From Modestobacter sp. L9-4 (GTDB taxonomy: Bacteria > Actinomycetota > Actinomycetes > Mycobacteriales > Geodermatophilaceae), in NCBI RefSeq assembly GCF_019112525.1, contig NZ_CP077800.1:496001-560000 (forward strand): a stretch of 64,000 nt of DNA. Direction: 5' to 3'. Shown one piece after another: positions 58,090 through 64,000 of the stretch. The notes under the pieces are model-generated. The model was not told the origin of the DNA. It made no database searches and worked only from the letters and a program-made list of their open reading frames with translations. Position 1 is the first letter of the stretch. Each line of letters opens with the position of its first letter. A program made the translations under genes and the position numbers.

Positions 58090-59292
58090 GTGACGACGCT
58101 GTGGGACACCACCGGATCCGCGGTGGTCAAGGAGCTGGCCGCCCAGCGGCGCACCGGCGGTGCGGTGATGAGCGGTGTCGCACTGACCCTGGTGGTCGTC
58201 GCCGACGAGAGCCGGGTCGCCGAGGCCGAAGAGGCCGCCAGCGCCGCCGCCGAGGTCAACCCCTGCCGGCTGCTGATCGTGGTGCGCCGGCAGGTCGAGG
58301 CACCGGTCCCCCGCCTCGACGCCGAGGTGGTCGTGGGCGGGCGGCTCGGCCCCGGTGAAGCGGTGGTGATGCGCATGTACGGCCGGCTCGGCCTGCACGC
58401 GGAGTCCGTCGTCCTGCCGCTGCTGGCCGCCGACGCCCCGGTGATCACCTGGTGGCACGCCCCGCCGCCGGAGCGGGTCTCCACCGACGCGCTCGGCGTG
58501 ATCGCCGACCGCCGGATCAGCGACTCCTCCATGTCGGACGACCCGATCGGTGCCCTGAACATCCGGGCCCGTGACTACGCCCCCGGCGACACCGACCTGA
58601 CCTGGACCCGCAGCACCCCCTGGCGCGCGACCCTGGCCTCCACGCTGGACTCCGTGTCCGGTCGCCGGGCCGAGGCCGTGCGGATCCTGGGTGGCGAGGT
58701 GCAGGGCGACGTCGACAACGCCACCGCGCAGCTCGTCGCCGGCTGGCTGTCCTCCCGGTCGGGCACCTCCATCCGCGTCGTCCCCAGCACCCGCGTGCCG
58801 GGGCCGGCCGGCATCGACTCGGTGGTGCTGCGGCTGGACCAGGACGAGGAGGTGCGCCTGCAGGACGACCGCAAGGGCGGTGCGGTCATCCAGCAGCCGA
58901 ACCGGCCCGAGGCCGTCGTCGCGCTGCCGGACCGCTCGCTGGGCGAGCTGATCGGTGAGGAGCTGCGCCGGCTGGACCAGGACGAACCGTTCAGCGAGGC
59001 GCTCGAGGTGGTGACCGGCCAGACCGGTCTCGCCGCCCGTCCGGCGCTGCGCGAGCACGTCTGGTTCGACCCGATGCGCAACAAGCCCGTGGTCGGTGAG
59101 GAGCCGGACGAGCCGACCGGTGCGGCCGCACCGCTGCCGACCGTCCCGCCGTCCTCGGAGGGCACCGACGAGGTGGCCCTGAGCGGTGAGCACGACGACC
59201 CGGCCGACGACTCCGACGAGCAGTCGATGGTCCAGGACGCCGACGCGCCCGCCGCCGACGCCGCCACCGGCAAGAAGGGCGGGAAGCGATGA
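58090..59292 (+). CDS. opcA: OpcA, glucose-6-phosphate dehydrogenase assembly protein
   Basis: 400 aa from GTG 58090 with AGAGAGG at 58076-58082. OpcA core: TLWDTTGSAVVKELAAQRRT, NPCRLLIVVRRQVEAPVPRL, VVLPLLAADAPVITWWHAPP, IADRRISDSSM, RDYAPGDTDLTWTRSTPWRA. The last 80 residues are acidic and Pro/Ala/Asp rich with a basic end (KKGGKR). Required for G6PDH oligomer activity in cyanobacteria and actinobacteria. Coupled to pgl by a 4-nt overlap. Confidence 0.95.
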   Translation: MTTLWDTTGSAVVKELAAQRRTGGAVMSGVALTLVVVADESRVAEAEEAASAAAEVNPCRLLIVVRRQVEAPVPRLDAEVVVGGRLGPGEAVVMRMYGRLGLHAESVVLPLLAADAPVITWWHAPPPERVSTDALGVIADRRISDSSMSDDPIGALNIRARDYAPGDTDLTWTRSTPWRATLASTLDSVSGRRAEAVRILGGEVQGDVDNATAQLVAGWLSSRSGTSIRVVPSTRVPGPAGIDSVVLRLDQDEEVRLQDDRKGGAVIQQPNRPEAVVALPDRSLGELIGEELRRLDQDEPFSEALEVVTGQTGLAARPALREHVWFDPMRNKPVVGEEPDEPTGAAAPLPTVPPSSEGTDEVALSGEHDDPADDSDEQSMVQDADAPAADAATGKKGGKR

Positions 59293-60101
59293 GCCAGGAG
59301 TCCCCCGGGGAGCAGGTCGACGAGGCCCTGGCCGAGGCCGGCCTGGCCACCCCCGACGTGGTGATCGAGCCCGACGCCGACACCCTCGCCCGGTCGGTGG
59401 CCTCCGCGCTGGTCGCGCGGCTGGCCGCCGCCCAGGCGGTGCACGGGACGGCGTCGGTGGTGCTCACCGGCGGGGGCATCGGCACCGCCGTGCTCCAGCG
59501 GGTCGCCGCGCTGGCGGCCGAGCCGGAGCGGGAGGTCGTCGACTGGACCGCGGTGCACGTCTGGTGGGGTGACGAGCGCTGGGTGCCCGTCGACCACCCG
59601 GACCGCAACGAGCTCGGCGCGCAGCAGGCGTTGCTCGACCACGTCACCGTCGACCCGGAGAAGGTGCACCCGATGCCCTCCTCCGACGCCGGCTACGACT
59701 CCCCCGAGGACGCCGCGGCCTGGTACGCCGAGCAGCTAGCGGCGGTGGCCGAGGACGGCGCGGCCGTGCCGCGGATCGACGTGCTGCTGCTGGGCATGGG
59801 ACCCGAGGGCCACGTGGCCTCGATCTTCCCGGACTCCCCCGCCGCCACCGACGACCGCCCGGTCGTCGCGGTGCACGACTGCCCGAAGCCGCCGCCGACC
59901 CGGGTGAGCCTCGGGTTCACGGCGATCACCGCGGCCGAGGAGGTCTGGCTGCTGGTCAGCGGGCAGGGCAAGGCCGCGGCCGTCGCCCGCGCGCTGGGCG
60001 GCGCCGCACCGGTCGACCTCCCCGCAGCGGGTGCACGCGGACGGCAGGCCACCCGCTGGCTGCTCGACGCCGACGCGGCCAGCGAGCTCCCCGGCCGCTG
60101 A
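59289..60101 (+). CDS. pgl: 6-phosphogluconolactonase (DevB type)
   Basis: 270 aa, ATG in the opcA stop (ATGA). SugE/NagB-like fold: VVLTGGGIGTAVLQRVAALA, VHVWWGDERWVPVDHPDRNE, LLLGMGPEGHVASIFPDSPA with the catalytic His, and VWLLVSGQGKAAAVARALGG. Hydrolyses 6-phosphogluconolactone. Ends the pentose phosphate cluster. Confidence 0.95.
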   Translation: MSQESPGEQVDEALAEAGLATPDVVIEPDADTLARSVASALVARLAAAQAVHGTASVVLTGGGIGTAVLQRVAALAAEPEREVVDWTAVHVWWGDERWVPVDHPDRNELGAQQALLDHVTVDPEKVHPMPSSDAGYDSPEDAAAWYAEQLAAVAEDGAAVPRIDVLLLGMGPEGHVASIFPDSPAATDDRPVVAVHDCPKPPPTRVSLGFTAITAAEEVWLLVSGQGKAAAVARALGGAAPVDLPAAGARGRQATRWLLDADAASELPGR

Positions 60102-60116
60102 CCGGCGAGCCCCGGA

Positions 60117-60168
60117 CGACACCGGCCCGGTCACCCCAGCTGCTCATGGGGTGACCGGGCCGGTGTCG
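60117..60168. terminator. Bidirectional terminator between pgl and rbpA
   Basis: A 22-bp perfect stem, CGACACCGGCCCGGTCACCC plus CA (60117-60138) with 60147-60168, 8-nt loop. It lies 15 nt after pgl and 36 nt from the convergent rbpA stop. Confidence 0.93.
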
Positions 60169-60203
60169 TACCGCCTCGCTGCAGTGAGCAGCGGGTTCCT
60201 CCG

Positions 60204-60545
60204 TCAGCCGCCGCGGCGGGCCTTCAGCCGGGCGAGCGCCTCCTGCAGGAGGGCGTCACCGTCCTCGTCCGAGCGGCGCTCCCGCACGTAGGCCAGGTGC
60301 GTCTTGTACGGCTCCGTCCGCGGTGCGGGCGGAGGGTTCTGCTGATCGGTGCCGGCCGGCAGCCCGCAGCGCGGACAGTCCCAGCACTCCGGCACCTCGA
60401 TGTCGGCCGCGAAGGCGATCCGCGACTCGTGCCCGTTCGCACACCAGAAGCCGACCCGGTTGCGCGGCGCTGCCTCGCCCCGTTCGACCTCGCCCATCGG
60501 ACCTGCACCGACCCGGCTCCCCCGGATCGCGTTCCCACCTGCCAC
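60204..60545 (-). CDS. rbpA: RNA polymerase-binding protein RbpA
   Basis: 113 aa from GTG 60545 with AGGGGG 7 nt upstream. N-terminal tail NAIRGSRVGAGPMGEVERGE, RbpA core RNRVGFWCANGHESRIAFAA and ECWDCPRCGLPAG with Cys pattern for zinc (C...CxxC), basic linker RTEPYKTHLAYVRERR, and the sigma-interaction domain RSDEDGDALLQEALARLKAR. Stabilises open complexes with the principal sigma factor in Actinobacteria. In M. tuberculosis rbpA lies elsewhere (Rv2050), so this position next to secG is lineage dependent. Confidence 0.93.
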   Translation of the reverse strand: MAGGNAIRGSRVGAGPMGEVERGEAAPRNRVGFWCANGHESRIAFAADIEVPECWDCPRCGLPAGTDQQNPPPAPRTEPYKTHLAYVRERRSDEDGDALLQEALARLKARRGG

Positions 60546-60696
60546 GAGCGGCCCCCTGATCGTCGCGTCGTCGCGGTGACTGAGTGATCACCGCCCGCGC
60601 AGTCTAGGGCCTCACAGGGAGTCTCAGGTCACGATCCGGCGTCCCCCGGTACCGGCACACGATCGTCTCGAACCGGGATGAGTTGGGGCCGCGCCC

Positions 60697-60753
60697 GGCC
60701 CCCTCGCAGGGTCCCGCCGCGAGCGGAGCGAGGGGTGGAGGGTGAGGTGGTCC
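60697..60753. repeat. 57-bp palindromic element after secG (dispersed family)
   Basis: On the minus strand GGACCACCTCACCCTCCACC ... GACCCTGCGAGGGGGCC, 4 nt past the secG stop. The most divergent full-length copy; its TCGCTCCGCTCGCGGCGGGA centre matches the 33616 element in layout. Confidence 0.65.
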
Positions 60754-60757
60754 TCGC

Positions 60758-60988
60758 TCAGGCCTTGATCAGGATGCCCAGGCCGATGATGCAGACGGCC
60801 CAGAGCAGACCGGCGATCACGGTGATCCGGTTCAGGTTCTTCTCCACCACGGAGCTGCCGGACAGCTGCGAGGAGACGGCGCCACCGAACATCGACGACA
60901 GCCCGCCGCCCTTGCCGCGGTGCAGCAGGATGAGCACGATCAGCAGGACGCTGGTCAGCGCCAGCAGCACGTTGAGGAACAGTTCCAT
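60758..60988 (-). CDS. secG: Preprotein translocase subunit SecG
   Basis: 76 aa from ATG 60988 with GGAG 9 nt upstream; a longer frame to 61036 is unlikely. Two membrane helices (LNVLLALTSVLLIVLILLHR; ITVIAGLLWAVCIIGLGILI) joined by GKGGGLSSMFGGAVSSQLSG, the conserved SecG loop. Part of SecYEG. Downstream of tpiA as in other actinobacteria, with a solute-binding gene inserted between. Confidence 0.95.
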   Translation of the reverse strand: MELFLNVLLALTSVLLIVLILLHRGKGGGLSSMFGGAVSSQLSGSSVVEKNLNRITVIAGLLWAVCIIGLGILIKA

Positions 60989-61112
60989 CGTCGTCCGTCT
61001 CCTGTCCTCTGCCCACGCCGGCGGGTGAGGTTCCACCCACGTGGTCCGGGGCTCTCAGCGGACCAGCCTAACGGACCCCGCGCCCGGCCCGGCCGACCCG
61101 CCACGGATCCGG

Positions 61113-62882
61113 TCAGCCGACGCCGGCGGTGGCGACGTCGTAGCTGCCGTAGGGCTGCATGACCACACCGTTGCGCAGCCGCTGACCGGCCAGCAGCTGC
61201 ACCCGCGTCTCGACCAGTGGCACGTAGGCCGCGGTCTGCTGGACCGCCTCGGCCACCTGGCGCCAGGCGTCCGCGGCGGCCGCGGGGTCCGGAGCCGCAC
61301 GGGCCGCGTCGACCAGGCCGTTGACCCCGGCGTCGTCGAGCCGGGCGTAGTTGATGTTGCCCACCGTGCGGATGGAGTGCCCGTCGACCAGTGGCACCAG
61401 GAAGGACGCCGCGGTCGAGAAGTCCGCCCGCCAGTTGGCCAGCACGATCCCGTAGCCGGCCGTGGTGACCGCGGCCGGGTTGCTGATCTCGGCGTAGAAC
61501 GTGCTCGGGTCCAGCGGCCGGACCTCCGCGGTGATCGACACCTCGGCCAGCGCGGCGGACAGCACCCGGGCCACCTCGACGCTCGCCGGCACGTCGGGGA
61601 CGGCGAGCACCGTGCTGAACCCCTCGGGGTGGCCGCAGGTGGCGAGCGAGGCACGGGCGGCGACCGGGTCGGGCCGGGGCTCGGCGTCCTGCGGCCCACC
61701 GGCCAGCACGCTGGGCCACAGGCGGGCGATGGGGTCGGCGTTGCTGGGGCCCTGCAGCGCCTGCTGCACGGCCGCCCGGTCGACCACGGCGGCCACGGCC
61801 GCGCGGCAGTCCCGGTTGTCCATCGGGGCGACCGTCGTCGGCATGGCCAGCAGCCGGACCGACCCGGTGGTCACGTCGTCGATCCGCCCGGCCAGCGCGT
61901 CGTCGGCGAGCCTGCTGGTGGTGGCCTGCTGCACGCCGGTGCCGGACAGGTCGAGGTCGGCGGAGCCGGCCAGCAGCGCCTGGTCGCGGGCCACCCCGGA
62001 CAGCCCGGTGCGCACCAGCACCGTGTCCGGCAGCGCCGTGCGCACGTCGTCGGTGGCCGGGTCCCACTGCGGGTTGCGCTGCAGCGCGATGCCGGCCTGG
62101 GCGTCCACCGAGGTGATCATGTACGGCCCGGAGCTGATCGGGTGGTCGCCGTACGCCCCGCCGGTGTCGCTCTCCGCCGGCACCGGGCTGCTGGAGGGCA
62201 GCGCCAGGACGAACGGGAAGTCCACGCTGGGGCTGGTCAGGGTGAACACGATCGTCCGGTCGTCCGGCGTCGTGACCGACCGGAGGCCCAGCCGGTCGGG
62301 CGTCTCGTCCACGTAGGGGCCGGGGTAGGGGTCGGCGTCGTCGTCGAGCAGGTCGACCACGTAGGTGGGACCGCCGACGACGACCTCGGAGGCGAAGGAC
62401 CGCTCGATGCCGTACTTGACGTCGCGGGAGGTGATCGACCGGCCGTTCTCGAACCGGACGCCCTCGCGGAGGGTGAAGGTCCAGGTGCGGCCGCCGTCGG
62501 GGGTGGTGCCCAGGTCGGTGGCCAGGTCGGGCACCAGCTGACCGGTGTTGCCGGGGGTCGCGGGGTAGGTGACCAGGGTGCGGGTGTACAGCCGCATCAG
62601 GTTCCAGACCCCAGGGGTGTAGGACCGCTGCGGGTCCAGGCTGTCGACCTGGCCGGCGACCAGCCGCAGCGTGCCGCCGGGGGTCTCCGACGGTGCGCGG
62701 ACGCCGGTCACCCCGCTGTCGGGCTCACCGGCCTGGGTGGGCACCGCGGCAGCACCGGTGTTGGTGCCGTTGCACCCGGTGAGCACCGCCAGCGCGACCA
62801 GCACGGCGAGCACGACGGCCGACCGCCTCGCCCCCGGAGCGGGGGCGGGGCCGGTCGGCCGGCGTGCGGTGCGGTACGTCAA
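61113..62882 (-). CDS. Family 5 extracellular solute-binding lipoprotein (peptide/nickel ABC type)
   Basis: 589 aa from TTG 62882 (GGAG about 11 nt upstream). Signal peptide with lipobox SAVVLAVLVALAVLTGCNGT, Cys at 37. SBP_bac_5 domain: GGTLRLVAGQVDSLDPQRSY, LVPDLATDLGTTPDGGRTWT, FTLREGVRFENGRSITSRDV and KYGIERSF, HPISSGPYMITSVDAQAGIA. By family it captures peptides or similar ligands for an Opp/Dpp ABC transporter. No permease or ATPase genes are nearby. It sits between tpiA and secG on the same strand. Confidence 0.92.
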   Translation of the reverse strand: MTYRTARRPTGPAPAPGARRSAVVLAVLVALAVLTGCNGTNTGAAAVPTQAGEPDSGVTGVRAPSETPGGTLRLVAGQVDSLDPQRSYTPGVWNLMRLYTRTLVTYPATPGNTGQLVPDLATDLGTTPDGGRTWTFTLREGVRFENGRSITSRDVKYGIERSFASEVVVGGPTYVVDLLDDDADPYPGPYVDETPDRLGLRSVTTPDDRTIVFTLTSPSVDFPFVLALPSSSPVPAESDTGGAYGDHPISSGPYMITSVDAQAGIALQRNPQWDPATDDVRTALPDTVLVRTGLSGVARDQALLAGSADLDLSGTGVQQATTSRLADDALAGRIDDVTTGSVRLLAMPTTVAPMDNRDCRAAVAAVVDRAAVQQALQGPSNADPIARLWPSVLAGGPQDAEPRPDPVAARASLATCGHPEGFSTVLAVPDVPASVEVARVLSAALAEVSITAEVRPLDPSTFYAEISNPAAVTTAGYGIVLANWRADFSTAASFLVPLVDGHSIRTVGNINYARLDDAGVNGLVDAARAAPDPAAAADAWRQVAEAVQQTAAYVPLVETRVQLLAGQRLRNGVVMQPYGSYDVATAGVG

Positions 62883-62918
62883 CGTGGCTGAGCTCCACCC
62901 GGTCGGTGCCGGCGGCGG

Positions 62919-63746
62919 TCAGCTGCCGTCGGCGGCGGTACGACAGATCTGCGCGAACTGGTCGGCGTCCAGGCTGGCCCCGCCGACGAGCGCACCGTCG
63001 ACGTCCGGGCCGGCGAGGATCCCGGCCGTGTTGTCGGCCTTGACCGAACCCCCGTAGAGGATACGGACGGCCGCGGCCAGCTCGGGGCCGTGACGCTCGG
63101 CGAGCCGCGCCCGCAACGCCCCACAGACCTCCTGCGCATCGTCGGGGGTGGCGACCTCACCGGTGCCGATCGCCCAGACCGGCTCGTAGGCGACCACGAT
63201 CTCCGACCCCGGGCCGGCGCCCTGCAGCTGCTCGGTGCTCAGCCCGGCCAGGGCGCGGTCGAGCTGGTCGGTGCAGTGCTGGACCTGCGCATCAGCCCGG
63301 CGCACCTCGAGCCCCTCCCCCACGCACAGCACGGGCACGAGCCCGTGCCGCAGCGCCGCCTGCAGCTTGGTGGCGACGACGGCGTCGTCCTCACCGTGCC
63401 GCGTGCGCCGCTCGGAGTGCCCGACCAGGACGTACCGGCAGGCCAGCGCGGCGAGCATCGCCCCGCTGACCTCGCCGGTGTAGGCGCCCTCGTCGGCGGC
63501 GGAGAGGTCCTGGGCCCCGTACCCGATCTCCAGCTTGTCGCCGGCCACCAGCGTCTGCACGCTGCGCAGCGCGGTGAACGGCGGGACGACGACGACCTCG
63601 GCCGCCTCGAGCTGCGGGTCGGTGAGCGAGAAGGCCAGCTTCTGCACCAGCCCGATCGCCTCGAGGTGGGTCAGGTTCATCTTCCAGTTGCCGGCGATCA
63701 GCGGACGCCGGCCCTCCCGGACCGGCGTCGCCTTCGTCCGCGCCAT
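62919..63746 (-). CDS. tpiA: Triosephosphate isomerase
   Basis: 275 aa, start at 63746. TIM barrel with [20 protein letters not shown] (catalytic Lys), [12 protein letters not shown] (His), [20 protein letters not shown] (catalytic Glu), [20 protein letters not shown]. The N-terminus is about 15 residues longer than usual. Interconverts DHAP and GAP. Eleven nt after pgk, in the pgk-tpiA glycolytic operon. Confidence 0.97.
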   Translation of the reverse strand: MARTKATPVREGRRPLIAGNWKMNLTHLEAIGLVQKLAFSLTDPQLEAAEVVVVPPFTALRSVQTLVAGDKLEIGYGAQDLSAADEGAYTGEVSGAMLAALACRYVLVGHSERRTRHGEDDAVVATKLQAALRHGLVPVLCVGEGLEVRRADAQVQHCTDQLDRALAGLSTEQLQGAGPGSEIVVAYEPVWAIGTGEVATPDDAQEVCGALRARLAERHGPELAAAVRILYGGSVKADNTAGILAGPDVDGALVGGASLDADQFAQICRTAADGS

Positions 63747-63757
63747 CGTCGCCGGCC

Positions 63758-64000
63758 TCAGTCGGCCAGGACCGCGAGACCGGGGAGCTCCCGGCCCTCG
63801 AGGAACTCCAGCGACGCGCCGCCACCGGTGCTGATGTGGCCGTAGGCGGCCTCGTCGAGCCCCAGCGTGCGCACGGAGGCAGCCGAGTCGCCACCGCCGA
63901 CGACGGACAGACCGTCGACGGCGGCCACGGCCTGCGCCACGCCCCGCGTGCCGGCCTGGAAGGGGGCCAGCTCGAAGACGCCGACCGGGCCGTTCCAGAA
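63758..64000 (-). CDS. pgk: Phosphoglycerate kinase, C-terminal fragment (runs off right edge)
   Basis: 80 codons and stop visible. [20 protein letters not shown], then [20 protein letters not shown] and [20 protein letters not shown], the conserved C-terminal nucleotide-binding part of PGK with its GGGDS and STGGGASLE motifs. The 5' part, and probably gap further on, lies outside the window. Confidence 0.96.
   Translation of the reverse strand, partial: FWNGPVGVFELAPFQAGTRGVAQAVAAVDGLSVVGGGDSAASVRTLGLDEAAYGHISTGGGASLEFLEGRELPGLAVLAD

Overview
The window is a high-GC (about 74 %) actinobacterial chromosome segment with dense gene packing, many GTG starts, GTGA/ATGA/TGATG operon overlaps and several probably leaderless genes. 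The gene content (NHEJ genes, bacterial topoisomerase IB, SigF-type stress sigma factor, FBP zinc-finger protein, two SCO7613-type membrane proteins) suggests the Geodermatophilaceae (Geodermatophilus, Blastococcus, Modestobacter). That assignment is inference, with no database comparison. No phage, insertion sequence, CRISPR array or tRNA was seen.

Layout. 0-7.7 kb: a ku/split-ligD repair operon, DUF1360 and DUF5709 genes behind divergent SigF-like promoters, a STAS anti-sigma antagonist, topoisomerase IB, and an rsbW-sigF pair. 7.7-13.2 kb: band-7 protein, NfeD, a conserved unknown, and fabG1-inhA-hemH. 13.3-18.8 kb: an accessory block (STAS-like protein, hypothetical, flavin monooxygenase-like protein, two lipoproteins, GT2 glycosyltransferase). 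18.9-28.5 kb: moxR-DUF58-VWA, NlpC/P60 endopeptidase, aconitase, an atypical SDR and a sirohydrochlorin chelatase-like protein. 28.5-40.2 kb: FBP protein with a possible leader peptide, rhodanese, SnoaL-like protein, ABC exporter, small HTH protein, ABC-F ATPase, two SCO7613-like proteins and a frameshifted acetyltransferase. 40.2-47.1 kb: the complete sufR-B-D-Rieske-C-S-U-T Fe-S assembly operon. 47.3-52.6 kb: a ClpC-like ATPase and haem A/haem O synthases (ctaA, ctaB) separated by a 50-bp tandem repeat array. 52.9-60.1 kb: tkt-tal-zwf-opcA-pgl (pentose phosphate). 60.2-64 kb: rbpA, secG, an orphan solute-binding lipoprotein, tpiA and the end of pgk.

From memory of Mycobacterium tuberculosis H37Rv, the backbone from pgk to the band-7 gene follows Rv1437 to Rv1488 in reverse order (tpi, secG, pgl, opcA, zwf, tal, tkt, ctaB, ctaA, sufR-T, ABC-F, acn, ripA/B, moxR1, DUF58, VWA, fabG1-inhA-hemH, Rv1486c, NfeD, band 7). 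Genes outside that order are lineage-specific additions: the ClpC-like gene, SCO7613 pair, FBP/rhodanese block, flavin enzyme, lipoprotein-GT2 pair, solute-binding protein and NHEJ/SigF block.

The most unusual non-coding signals are a family of 56-57 bp palindromes placed 4-6 nt after stop codons, a 50-bp tandem array between ctaA and ctaB, mutually exclusive hairpins before moxR, a 26-bp operator-like palindrome before the ABC-F gene, a 29-codon Cys-containing upstream ORF, and a palindrome covering the sufR start codon. No clearly new multi-gene system was found.
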